This document shows, piece after piece, positions 36,722 to 46,389 of a stretch of 64,000 nt of DNA. The DNA comes from Bedellia somnulentella (lineage: Eukaryota > Arthropoda > Insecta > Lepidoptera > Bedelliidae). The notes beneath the pieces are model-generated. The model did not search any database. It had not been told where the DNA came from and saw nothing but the letters and a program-made list of their open reading frames with translations. The stretch lies in contig OY755186.1 in assembly GCA_963576735.1 (NCBI GenBank), positions 11,891,970 through 11,955,969 on the forward strand. Direction: 5' to 3'. Numbering within the stretch: the stretch's first letter is position 1; each line of letters starts with the position of its first letter. The position numbers and the translations under genes were made by a program.

Positions 36722-37607
36722 AAACATTTTACAAGTCATTTATTTTTGAGGTTATACTTTTACAATTAACATTAGCTGGAGATCAATTGAAAGTCTTAAA
36801 TTGTCACAACAATTTTAGGTCCTAACTTAACTTAATACTAAATTAATTAAGTTACAATATATAAAACTTGACACAAGAGGAAGAATTCATCAAATCTAAA
36901 ATGATACTTCGATTTGTAATTTATACACAGTATAACACTACTCACAATATTAAATTTAACATTGGCAATGTCGGCCTATCGAATATATTCTTTACTTAAC
37001 CTAATAAAGCTGTGTTTTACTATAACTAAGGCTTACATATACATTCATCATATAACTAAAACTTAATTCTATTTAAAGCTTTCGTTTCCCTAAACCTATC
37101 ATATCACAGTCAATGAAACTCAACAGTAATGAACCGATATGTTAACTATTCTTTAAGTTAAGATTGAACTTACATTAAAATTATCAGCTATGGAAGACTG
37201 AGGATCTATATATCTAATCATCGTAAACATAATCAATTAACCTACTTATACATGTACTCGAATAAGTAACACTAAATTTCAAACTCAACTAAATAATATT
37301 GCTTTTATATAGAAATAACCCAATAGAAATGAGAGGTGCAAATTAAATTACAGTGCAGTTGTTGTTATTTAAAGCTGTATACCAAAACTCTCTGGGATAT
37401 CTATAATTCTCATAAAACTATTTTAGATAAAGATTTTACTATTTTTAACTGAAATCTTATGTTTAATACTAAGTCTAATGGAAGACGTGGAAATGCTCGA
37501 TCAAACAGAGGAGCCCAAACTTAAACTATTGGAAGACATGATTTCGTTTTAAGACACTGTTGAAGATTTGAAAGAATTATTAAATTAAGAAGAAAAAGTT
37601 AAACAAA
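36722..37607 (-). promoter_or_regulatory. Predicted 3' UTR with Brd, GY and K boxes
   Basis: On the mRNA (minus) strand there are three AGCTTTA Brd boxes (37005-37011, 37074-37080, 37370-37376), two GTCTTCC GY boxes (37480-37486, 37531-37537) and one TGTGAT K box (37103-37108). In Drosophila these are target sites of miR-4/79, miR-7 and the miR-2 family and are typical of Notch-target genes. AATAAA at 36744-36739 would end the transcript near 36.72 kb. Confidence 0.6.
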
Positions 37608-38161
37608 CTAAAAACAAAGTTTACATACGGAACAGTTTTCTTTCTTGCTAGAGTAGCAAATTTCACGAACTTCATTTGCCAAGTTGTCATTTTCTTCTGT
37701 ATTATCTTCTAAAAGTTCAAATCTGATTCCATCAACAATGTTTTGATTTTCTTTATTATCGTAGGTTTCGTCACTTGGCGGCGGTTTCACAGGGTCCACT
37801 GGGTAAAAAAAGTCCGTAAATGGTATTATGATAGGTTCATCTTCTGTTTTCATTATCAGTTCAGTTTGCGGTGGAGTATTCGATATCAGTTCTCCAAGTT
37901 TGGTCCAACACTTGTTTAAATTAACACGAGCTGAGCTTGCAACTTTTCGTGGTAGACGCGGTTTGTTCTGGAATAGATAAAAACACCTCATTAGTTTCAA
38001 TATACAAAATAAATAGATTTTTTAATACACAAATCAGAAAAGCACAGTGTAAAATCTAATTATTAATCAATGCCTACCTGTCTATTCAATAATTTAGCCC
38101 ATGGTGAACGAGGAGACACTGCCTCCTTTTTCGGTGACTCGCAGTCATTAATTAAACACAT
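37608..38161 (-). CDS. Small acidic protein of a probable Notch-target gene, two exons
   Basis: The gene has exon 1 at 38078-38161 (28 codons from ATG) and exon 2 at 37608-37967. They are joined in phase 0 by a GTAGGC donor and a TATTCCAG acceptor, giving 147 residues. I do not recognise the family with certainty. The N-terminal third is basic (KPRLPRKVASSARVNLNK, residues 30-47) and could form an amphipathic helix (NKCWTKLGELI). The middle is acidic and proline-rich. Two NxxN motifs occur, NKEN (99-102) and NLANE (123-127). The C-terminus ends in a cysteine cluster (C140, C143, C146). NLANE fits the NXANE motif of Bearded-family Neuralized inhibitors as I remember it. However, Bearded genes are usually intronless and other family motifs are not seen. 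The core promoter and 3' UTR motifs support a real, tightly regulated host gene. The ATG at 38305 of the longer frame lies upstream of the predicted TSS and is rejected. Confidence 0.7.
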
Positions 38162-38203
38162 TTTTACTTTTCGTAGATACAAAACGTAAACAAAGTAGAG
38201 TAA

Positions 38204-38309
38204 AACGCGACGTGTGCGCTCGATAGCTGAGAAGGGAATGATGTAAGCAGGAAGGGCTCGCCGGTTTATATAGAAGGGAGCAGGAGCGAGCACGGGCGCG
38301 CGCATGCGC
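38204..38309 (-). promoter_or_regulatory. Core promoter: NRF1-like site, TATA, Inr and MTE-like element
   Basis: Read on the minus strand there is a GCGCATGCGC palindrome at 38300-38309 and TATATAAA at 38272-38265. A perfect arthropod initiator, TCATTC, lies at 38241-38236. This places +1 at 38239, 33 bp after the start of the TATA box. From +18 the sequence CGAGCGCA matches the first eight positions of the MTE consensus. The 5' UTR to the ATG at 38161 is then about 78 nt. The region around it is GC-rich. Confidence 0.7.
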
Positions 38310-39311
38310 CTAGCACGGGCAGCGCGGGCGCCTCACGCGACTAGCGGTAGCGCGTGGGTACTGGTTTTTACTTACACTCTAGTTCTGCGAAATGAGTCCT
38401 TTGACAAATCCGACTTAGTTACAAAGTCGCAATAGATATTCAGGGGTTTTTTTTGTTAGTACCACTGGGCTATATAATAATGGTTAAAATTTATCGAAAT
38501 GATTTAAAAAAAAATATTGTTTTAAGTTTTTGTTTTAAGTACGATTTTGCATGAAAGCTTTTAAGATCTGCTACGAAATTCGTAGCGTAATCGTAGACGT
38601 ATTAGATCATTCACCGATGTTATGAATAAATCGCTAAACCAGTATTTTCTTAAGGATGTTGCATAATTAATTATGGTCCTGCACCACTAAGTAAAAATAA
38701 AACTAAGCAGCAACATAGTACATGATAATTGTCTCATGTATATCGTGATTCGAGCGTTGCTCTCGAGCTAGTCGCATGGGTTGTGTTAGTCTATTTGTAG
38801 TCAACGAGCGCCGTCACGTCCTAGGCTGTTGCTAGCTAAATAAACGCCTATTTTATGGACATCTAGAGAGCAGCTGAGGCGCTAGATAGATAAGTTCCGC
38901 TCGAGATTTATCATTTGTACCAGTTTATCTATTCACTGTACTTGTAGAAAAACCTACCTTAAAGCAACAGTTTAAGATCTGTAGTAGTTGCATTATAATG
39001 TTGTTGTTCTAGGGGGCAGTTTCCTGCGATTATATCGCAGAGTCCGTTTGCCTCTCCCTTTGATCGCAAATCACGTGGTCGTTTGATAAATCATTGCCTT
39101 TAGTTAAGTAAAGGATACGTGAGTATAAATATTAAATTATCGTAAGCCATTTATGTATGTACGTAGTTATGTTATTGCACAGCTTAGTTGGCTCTAATAC
39201 AAGTTTTATCGCATTTTAGAATCTTGTTTAGAATTATAATTAAGTTTTAAATAGGAAACTCGGATTTATATTTAGTCATTGCTGAAAAAGTGTTTTGCAT
39301 TGAAGCTTAGA
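38310..39311. other. Upstream region of the 147-residue gene
   Basis: Short inverted repeats are seen at about 38570 (gctacgaa/ttcgtagc) and 39027 (ctgcgat/atcgcag). There is a CAGCTG E-box at about 38871 and a CACGTG at about 39074. No clear Su(H) site was found in this kilobase. Confidence 0.35.
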
Positions 39312-39314
39312 TTA

Positions 39315-41363
39315 CACTGGCCAACACTATTTTTGGTGCCGTTGTTTTAAGACCTGATTATGAAAGTAATTTCTTCACTGATTTCAAATATGTAATCAGT
39401 TTTTCTGTATCAGCTCTAGTTTTGAAAATATTAAAAAAAAAAAATTTTCAACGAAAAAACACATTTTTTATTAGTCAGTGTACAAAAAACTCCTCTTAAT
39501 AGATTTTCTTTCATGTTTATGCATTGGGTTGTCTCTCATAAGAGCCCAGCAGTAATCAGCCATCATGTGAGTATCCCATCTACCCTGGTATCGATCCTCC
39601 ATGACTTTGATGTCCTGATGAAACCGCTCTCCTTGTTCCTCACTTAAGTCACCCAGGTTATGCGGGAAGCAGTCCAAATGGCTGTGTAGGTAATGAACCT
39701 TGATGCTCATATTACATCCCAACTTTTGAAAGCAAGAAAGCATTTGGTTTACAATACTTTCATAATCTTCTGCCTTATGATTACCAAGGAAATTTTTGAT
39801 CACTTGCACAAATGAGTTCCACGCAGCAAGTTCCGTTTCATTCATAGATGTTGCGAAGTTATCATCTTTAATTAACTGTCTTATCTGAGGACCGTCAAAT
39901 ATTCCAGCCTTGAGTTTTTCTGTGCTTAAAGCTGGAAATGCCCTCGTAATGTATTGAAAGCATGAGCCCGATTTGTCTAATGCTTTTACAAATTGTTTCA
40001 TGAGACCAAGTTTTATGTGTAGAGGAGGTAAAATGATCATTTCTCGGGGGACTAAAGGTGTATTTATAACATTTTGCTTTCCAACAGCTAGGCTTTCTCT
40101 GATCGGCCAATTTTTTCGTACCCAGTGATTCGGTTTATCTCTACTATCCCAAAGACACATAAAACATGGATACTTTGTATATCCACCTTGCTGTCCCAAC
40201 AGAAAATTAACCATTTTGAGATCGACGCATATAAACCATTGGTGGTTATCATATTTAATCTTTTCTAAAAGCAGTGCAATTGCTTCATACTCTTCTTTCA
40301 TTCGGGTAGAATGAGCAATTGGAACACAAGCGTGTTTATTACCATTATGAAGCAATACACATTTGAGACTTCTTTTGGAACTGTCTATAAAAAGACGCCA
40401 CTCAGTTGAGTCGTACTTTTGTAAACCCATTCTTGTTAATAAACCACCAATATCATTGCAATAAACAAGATTGTTATCTTCAGAAAAATATGGTAGCAAA
40501 TCGCGTTCTCTTTGACGGTAAAATGTAACTCTTGTGTTTGGTGAAAGCAAATTCTTCTCTTTTAATCTAGAAGCCAACAATTCAGCACGCTCCTTTGAAA
40601 GATCTAGATCCCTTATCAGATCATTAAGCTCACCTTGTGAAAAAAAACGAGAGGTTCGATTCAACTCGCCATAATCACTGTCGATCTCGGGATTTGCTTG
40701 GATTTCGTTATATTGTTCCACTTCGATATCTGGCAGCGAGTGGTACGTAGGCACAGGGACACTTTCGGAATGAGGTACAGGTCTTTTCGCTGATGGTATA
40801 TCAGGATATGTCCATTTACTTCTATTCTTTCGATTTATGCCGACAATCTTAACCAAACAGAAATAACAGTCGTTGAAGTGATTTTGTTGTTCCCTCCAAA
40901 TCATCGGTATCCCAAATTTCATACATCTTCTTTTGCAATTTGTCCATTGTCTCAAATGTTCTCTGCATGTTTTACACACAAAATGGGGCACCCAAGGCTT
41001 ATCTTGATGCTCAATAGATAGGTTGAAGTATGCGAAATATGCATTTTTCACGAACTCTGTTATGGGTTTTCTGTTTTCCTCAAACGTATATTCACCACAA
41101 ATATAACAAAATGAATTAGGATTGGTCAAACAACATCTTGATGAGCTTGCCATTATGCCAAAACAACGAAATTGATGAAAATAAAAGAATTGCGATACTT
41201 TGTTGAAGTCAAAGTGACGAAATTTTAAAATTGAGGGTAGTTATGAAATTAGAGCTGATACAAAAATGGCAGTTGTAGGTTTGTCATCAGAGACACGTTC
41301 AAAAACAATATCTAAACAAATTTTTACCGCACCAAAAAAAAAGTTTTTTTTTGTTGGCCAGTG
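39315..41363 (-). mobile_element. Complete CACTG-ended DNA transposon (CMC group, Chapaev-3-like)
   Basis: Both ends read CACTGGCCAACA inward, followed by a T-rich run and 'tttggtgc'. An inner inverted repeat, 'gtatcagctcta', lies near each end (about 39408 and 41250). A 3-bp duplication, TTA, flanks it at 39312-39314 and 41364-41366. CACTR ends are a feature of the CACTA/Mirage/Chapaev group, and a 3-bp duplication suits Chapaev-3 or CACTA. The 2.05-kb element has one uninterrupted gene, so it is complete and may be young. Confidence 0.85.
39471..41153 (-). CDS. Transposase-like protein of a CACTG-ended transposon, 560 residues
   Basis: This is an intact single-exon protein, probably the transposase. 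Three CxxC pairs near the N-terminus (C16/C19, C60/C63, C96/C99) suggest a zinc-binding DNA-recognition domain. The centre has a probable RNase-H-like fold: FIDSSKRSLKCVLL (D257), then FICVDLKMVNFLLG (D311), a CFMC knuckle (C330/C333) with nearby histidine, and near the C-terminus EEQGERFHQD (E506 or E509). These acidic residues are my candidates for a DDE triad; I cannot verify them by alignment. I recall long, multicopy arthropod proteins of this type annotated only as uncharacterized. The TAA stop overlaps an AATAAA signal (39472-39467), so the 3' UTR would be very short. Family assignment rests mainly on the CACTG ends and TTA duplication. Confidence 0.82.
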   Translation of the reverse strand: MASSSRCCLTNPNSFCYICGEYTFEENRKPITEFVKNAYFAYFNLSIEHQDKPWVPHFVCKTCREHLRQWTNCKRRCMKFGIPMIWREQQNHFNDCYFCLVKIVGINRKNRSKWTYPDIPSAKRPVPHSESVPVPTYHSLPDIEVEQYNEIQANPEIDSDYGELNRTSRFFSQGELNDLIRDLDLSKERAELLASRLKEKNLLSPNTRVTFYRQRERDLLPYFSEDNNLVYCNDIGGLLTRMGLQKYDSTEWRLFIDSSKRSLKCVLLHNGNKHACVPIAHSTRMKEEYEAIALLLEKIKYDNHQWFICVDLKMVNFLLGQQGGYTKYPCFMCLWDSRDKPNHWVRKNWPIRESLAVGKQNVINTPLVPREMIILPPLHIKLGLMKQFVKALDKSGSCFQYITRAFPALSTEKLKAGIFDGPQIRQLIKDDNFATSMNETELAAWNSFVQVIKNFLGNHKAEDYESIVNQMLSCFQKLGCNMSIKVHYLHSHLDCFPHNLGDLSEEQGERFHQDIKVMEDRYQGRWDTHMMADYCWALMRDNPMHKHERKSIKRSFLYTD

Positions 41364-41461
41364 TTATCAGTAATTTTAATACGCAGCATGTTTTTAATAT
41401 ATTTTTTTTAATTAATGAAATAATAGATTACGGGACGTTTTTGCCAAAATTTATTAATGTT

Positions 41462-41707
41462 GTGTAGTGTCGGCTTAGAATAGCACTACCCCATTTCTTC
41501 CGGTGGGTGCACGTAAGAGGCGACTAACGGTATTGAGGCTTTTAAGGGATTTTTGGGCGATGCGGTTGGACACCCATCACCAACAACCTTTATTTTACCA
41601 TCATTTCCCCACTCAACTTTCCAAAAGTGGCTGAGGAATTTTTAATTCCTTAGCTCTGGCTACCCCTTTTAGGGATTTATAGCCGAGAGAATATGTATGT
41701 ATGTATG
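41462..41707 (+). mobile_element. Family-A SINE-like retroposon, full length
   Basis: It is flanked by a perfect 11-bp target duplication, TTATTAATGTT, at 41451-41461 and 41708-41718. This copy defines the family ends: 'gtgtagtgtcggcttagaat' at the 5' side and 'agccg...gta(tgta)n' at the 3' side. Confidence 0.9.
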
Positions 41708-41718
41708 TTATTAATGTT

Positions 41719-42588
41719 CATGTCACGGGAACCCTCTTACATCGGTAAATCCTATTCTTATCTAATCTATTATATTAGTACGTGGTCGTAAATATATTTG
41801 AAATTACTGAATGTTAAAAAAAGAGTTTAAAGGTGGCGAAAAATAATTTGCATACCTGCAAAGGTTAGACATGTGAAACTAAATTATTAAATTATGCCAT
41901 CAAATGTACCATGTACTACATAGCAAATAAATGAATTTGAATTTGATTGCTTGCAACTCCTGGTTTACCATAATTAGGTAACATATTCACATGTTTTTTT
42001 TTCAGGATATGTAAAATACATCCTTTTGTTTGAAAATACTGTCATGAAATGATAAAAAGGTACATAGGAATATTCATTTTAGTACTCCGGGCCTCTTTTA
42101 TATGATTTTGATATAAAGTTTTTATATACTTCAGATTCTTATAAGACACTCTAATCCAATGAGAATAAAAGCATAAAAAACAATTTAATTACACAACCAG
42201 ATTACACTGTAACAGATATAAGACCAAATGAAAATAAATAAACGCGCGTAATTAAAAGTAATGATTATCTTTTCTCGTCACTTCTACCTCGGCTTAGAAT
42301 CAGTGTTTTCAAACTGGTTTCGATAATTAAGAGTCAGCCCATCACATCCATAATTACCGAGTCCTCTGTAATTGATACTTGAACGAACGCTACTCGAGAA
42401 TTTTATACATAACATAATACTTTTATTGTAAGAAGAAAAAAACTGTTACCACAAGACAACCACGTGCAGCAACGAAAAGAAAATTTATTTTTTTAACCCT
42501 ACGATGGGGTTGGGTTACAAATGGATGGTCCTGTCCTTTCGAACGTATCAAAATTGACAGATACTTTACACTATAGTGTGTTGATGTA

Positions 42589-42627
<39 letters not shown>

Positions 42628-43130
42628 ATGACACACGTCAGCTCAGATTCTCTATTGTTGCCGCAATTTTGTAGGAGTTTGTATAAGTTTGAAGGAGCAC
42701 TTGATTATTCTAAAAGGGTTCTCTTTAAACAAGCGTGCTTTTAAAGGCTCTTCTCACTGATATTTTTTCATATAACTGAAATGCTGTAGTAACATCAAAT
42801 AGTTGGCTTTTTATGTAGAACATGATAAACACTTATAAATATATTAATGTGACTGAAAACTTATGTTATATTTTGGAAAAAGTAAATTTACTCCTCCATT
42901 AATCATTGTAGTAATAATATATCCAAGCAAATACTAAACCAACCGTTTTACAACAGACATAGGATACAATGAACAGCCTAAGCGGACACACGTGACCCCG
43001 CTTCCACCCAATAGAATCATCAACCATAACAACTCCATAGCATTCCATAATTGATGTATCGTTACTAACACAATAAACGCGAGTATCTAACGTGGTGTAT
43101 TTGACAACAATGGGAGGGTTTCATTAAAAC
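41719..43130. other. AT-rich intergenic DNA
   Basis: No gene is recognised. The open frame at 42423-42629 is created by the (TG)n run. Confidence 0.4.
42590..42623. repeat. (TG)n microsatellite
   Basis: About 16 uninterrupted TG units. Confidence 0.95.
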
Positions 43131-43137
43131 AATCACG

Positions 43138-43200
43138 GCGCATGCGCACCACGTGACCCGCGCGCGACCACGCTCCTCTATTTAATAATGGACCACGCGA
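43138..43200. promoter_or_regulatory. GC-rich promoter-like patch (NRF1-like site, CACGTG)
   Basis: GCGCATGCGC at 43138-43147 is followed by CACGTG at 43150-43155, CGCGCG and a weak TATA-like 'tatttaata' at about 43180. This resembles the upstream part of the promoter at 38.3 kb. No coding exon is visible nearby. Confidence 0.4.
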
Positions 43201-43576
43201 GTGACAATAGCATTCCTATGGTAAAGTTCCTATGCGGGACATGCGGGCGATTACTATTACTATCTGAATGCAGATTGATGGCATTTATTTGGAAATGTAG
43301 ATAAAGTAGAGTTAGATATTATTAATATATGTTAGCAATAAATAATAGATGATGGTTTTTGTAAGATGCAAAAGGTGAAAACTTATATAATTTAACTTTA
43401 TATATAGAATTGATGTAAGCATTTTATTAAACATTTTATTTACGATAAACGTTCTTTTATTCGGCACATAAATTTTAGATCGATGTTTCATATCTCAAGA
43501 TTGATGTTTTGGTTTAAAAATCAATGATGTGCATAAAAACAAAAATAACTATTAACTAAAACAATAAACCTAACTT

Positions 43577-44060
43577 ACGCCGCCGCGTACACCGACGCAC
43601 ACCACTACACCTGTAAAAACATCGCGTAACGTAAACAGCCCTTCACCGCGGACATTCCGATAAATCCCTCGTAATTTGAACCCTGTAAATACTTATAAGA
43701 TAACAAAAAACTATTCTCTTTACTCTGAACCCTAATGTGGTTACAATAAGGCATATGTACGATAGTTGAAGTGTAACATAAGCTCACGCACACAAGTGCT
43801 AGTGTGTCTAATCGGCGCTTTCCTTCGCGTGGCTGTCGTGTGTGTATGGTATCACCCCCGTTAAAGGGCCGCAGGTGTGCCGTGGTGAATGAGCGGATCG
43901 TGGGAACAGTCCTCAACCCCGAGTTCCCATGATCACCGCCACCTGCCACTACGCATAATTTGCCTCGTAAATGAACGGTAGTGTTGACCACGTGTGCTCG
44001 CTTTTTTACATTCGTCCGAAACGCGGAAGACCGGTGGGGCCCAATTAATTGTGTCTTAAC
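43577..44060 (-). other. GC-rich island, possible first exon
   Basis: The island is rich in CpG and ends on the minus strand with GCGGCGGC|GTAAGTTAGG, a good splice donor at about 43577. The 128-codon minus frame inside it has no recognised domain and is probably not translated. The island also holds the Su(H)/E-box cluster listed separately. Confidence 0.35.
43826..43994. promoter_or_regulatory. Paired Su(H)-type site with flanking proneural E-boxes and HES-type sites
   Basis: CGTGGGAA (43899-43906) and TTCCCATG (43924-43931) face each other with a 17-nt spacer, which fits the Su(H) paired-site layout YRTGDGAA. GCAGGTGT (43871-43878) and CCACCTGC (43939-43946) are proneural-type E-boxes on either side. 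CGCGTG (43826-43831) and CACGTG (43989-43994) are HES/Hairy-type sites. This is the Su(H)-paired-site-plus-activator arrangement known from Drosophila E(spl) genes. Confidence 0.45.
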
Positions 44061-44844
44061 GATACTAACCGTGCCCCATCGGGGTGCGTTTTACACTAAA
44101 TCTGAGGGTTAATCGATTTTTCTGATTATTTTACAACGTTATCTAAAACTCGATTGGGTAGGAATAAGTTTTTGATTAAATTCGATGGGTTAAGAGGTTG
44201 TAACGGGTATTAAACGAGAACTCGATTGCCTACCTGTTTTGAATCTTTATTTCCATAAAATTGCAGTTACTGATAAAGATATCAGACATGCATATAGCTT
44301 TTGAATTTTTCTTGGCTTAATGGTGTTAAAATTTATTTATTTATTGGAATTTGTTTTTTTTTTATAATAAGTTAAGTCAATGAAATGTTAAAGGTCGTCC
44401 TAGCAAGGTGACTATAGAGTGGTTCCACTTCGGTAAGTATTGTTCCGGTCCGTGCTCTATGCGACCGTTGGCTACCTGCCGTTGATGACCGTTGATTAAT
44501 TAGTTCTTTTTTATATACTAAAGACGACGTTTATAAGACATTATGGGGATACATGGTTTTTATACTGTGACGAATACCTTGACATCAAATGCCATATGTT
44601 TTGATCCTTGCATATCAATACTGCTATTGAAATACTAATATTTTGTAATGTTCCATTCTTCAGTAAACAGATTTTTAAGGACATGAAAGATATGTATATT
44701 AAATAATAAAATATGTCATTCAAAACAATTTCTTTTTATTGATTAAAATTTTTTCTTCTCCTCTATAATTTTGCAGAGTCATATCTTTCGTTCCAACGTG
44801 CTAGGAATTTACTTAAAGAAGGTATACACAACACATGTTGTTGT

Positions 44845-45387
44845 TTGTGCTTAAAACACCATAAACAACTACTATCACACAAAAGCACAATTTCTGTTTT
44901 TTTAACAACAGATTATACTTTTATAAACGTAGCAATAAAGATAGCAATCGGCCTTGTTAAATTAACATTTTGTCCAGGAAAAACAAAGAGATATTTATGT
45001 GGCAACATTACACATATGGAGTACAAAACCACAGATAAGCCTTCGGGCGAAATATATATTTTTCTCTGTACAATAAGATCACGGGTTGCCTGCGGCGTAA
45101 TGACATTTTGCAATGATTCATTACAATTTATATTAAGAGGTAGAGGCACGAACGTTTCCACAAAAAACCGCTTCGAGGCGAATTCGGTCGCACCTAGCAA
45201 TTATCTGATATCCAAAATGCTACTGGGTACGACTATAAACTACCAATTTTATAACACAATCGTGTTAAAACATTTACTTCCTTTTCGAGTTATTAATCAT
45301 TTTATAAATTACTATTATTATTTGAATACTTCTGCGGCTGAAATACAAAATAAACTAAAATTATGGATGGAAAATGATTTGTTTTAA
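44845..45387 (+). other. Unrecognised open frame of 180 codons
   Basis: This is a long open frame for its size, and a 95-codon open frame lies opposite it on the minus strand at 44913-45200. Neither product has a domain, signal peptide or low-complexity pattern that I can name. The block at 44940-45230 is GC-richer than its flanks. It may be non-coding conserved DNA or an old transposon relic. Confidence 0.15.
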
Positions 45388-45851
45388 ATATATGAGTTTC
45401 ATTGACAAAGATTGATTTCTCTAATTTAAATAATCAATATTGCCTTCACGTACACCATCTTATATTTTTTATATGAAATCTGCAATATAAAATCTTAAAG
45501 CTGCAAACCCAGCAAATGTAACATCTCATATACACTGAAATGTTAATTATACTGACTATTTCATGCAAACTTAAAACTTTTTCAGATATTTGTACTTTAA
45601 GAAAAAAAAATTTAAAACCGCTTACCAAATTAAGTATTATTATAATAACAAACCTAAATATTGGTAAGAAATATGAGACAAAATTTGCTTTCATTCATTT
45701 CGTTATGATTATTTAATCCTTTATCCTTATCAATATTCCATAGCAAGATACCATCAAAATGTTTGCGAGAAGTATTCATGTTAGTCAAAAAAACTCAGTT
45801 GTATGTAACACGAAAACACCTCCACTACATCAAAATTTTGTCTACATGAGC

Positions 45852-45887
45852 AATTACACTTGCGAGAGTGATCTCGCAAGTGTAATT
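45852..45887. repeat. Perfect 16-bp inverted repeat, 4-nt loop
   Basis: AATTACACTTGCGAGA and its exact inverse are separated by GTGA. The stem could act as a cruciform, hairpin or dimeric protein site. It is not followed by a T-run. Confidence 0.9.
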
Positions 45888-45984
45888 TATTTTGGTTGAT
45901 TGGTCGCATCAGTGATTCTTATTGGAATCGCAATAAAACATCGCATAACACTTTCTGAACTAAAATCATAAACATACTTATCTA

Positions 45985-46200
45985 TCATATATATAAAATT
46001 CATTTATTACAGTGTTTGTCACCAAACTGCTCCGAAACGGTTGAACCGATTTCAATTAATTTTGCATACACATTCGGTAGATGTGAGAATAGGTTTATAA
46101 CTAATTATTTTCCTAAATGATAAGGGTGGTCCACCCCGAACATTTTATTATTTTTACAAATAAAATATCCCTAGAAATAATTAATATCTCAAAACAACGT
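45985..46200 (+). mobile_element. Fragment of a Helitron-type repeat
   Basis: The stretch 'tatataaaattcatttatt...ctccgaaacggttgaaccgattt' matches in layout a common lepidopteran non-autonomous Helitron head. The 3' end is absent; a family-A copy begins directly after it. Confidence 0.4.
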
Positions 46201-46201
46201 T

Positions 46202-46385
46202 ATAAATTCCTCAGCCACTTTTGGAAGTTGAGTGGGGAAAAGGCGGTGAAATAAAGGTTTTTGGTGATGGGTCTCCAACCGAATCGCCCAAAAATCCAAT
46301 AAAAAGCCCCAATACCCTTAGTCGCCTCTTACGACACCCGTGGGTAGAAAGGGGTAGCGACATTCTAAGCCGGTACTACACGGCA
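46202..46385 (-). mobile_element. Family-A SINE-like copy lacking its tail
   Basis: It begins at 'ttcctcagccacttttgg' without the (CATA)n end and the 'cacggctata' part, and runs to 'actacacggca'. The open frame at 46221-46445 is a by-product. Confidence 0.75.
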
Positions 46386-46389
46386 ATAT

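Noticed and set aside
38162..38305. Longer reading frame starting at 38305 for exon 1
   Set aside because: It would read through the TATA box and initiator; the ATG at 38161 is the first after the predicted start site.
43605..43991. 128-residue minus-strand protein over the Su(H) cluster
   Set aside because: No domain, no promoter at the right distance and overlap with dense regulatory motifs; more likely a GC-island frame.
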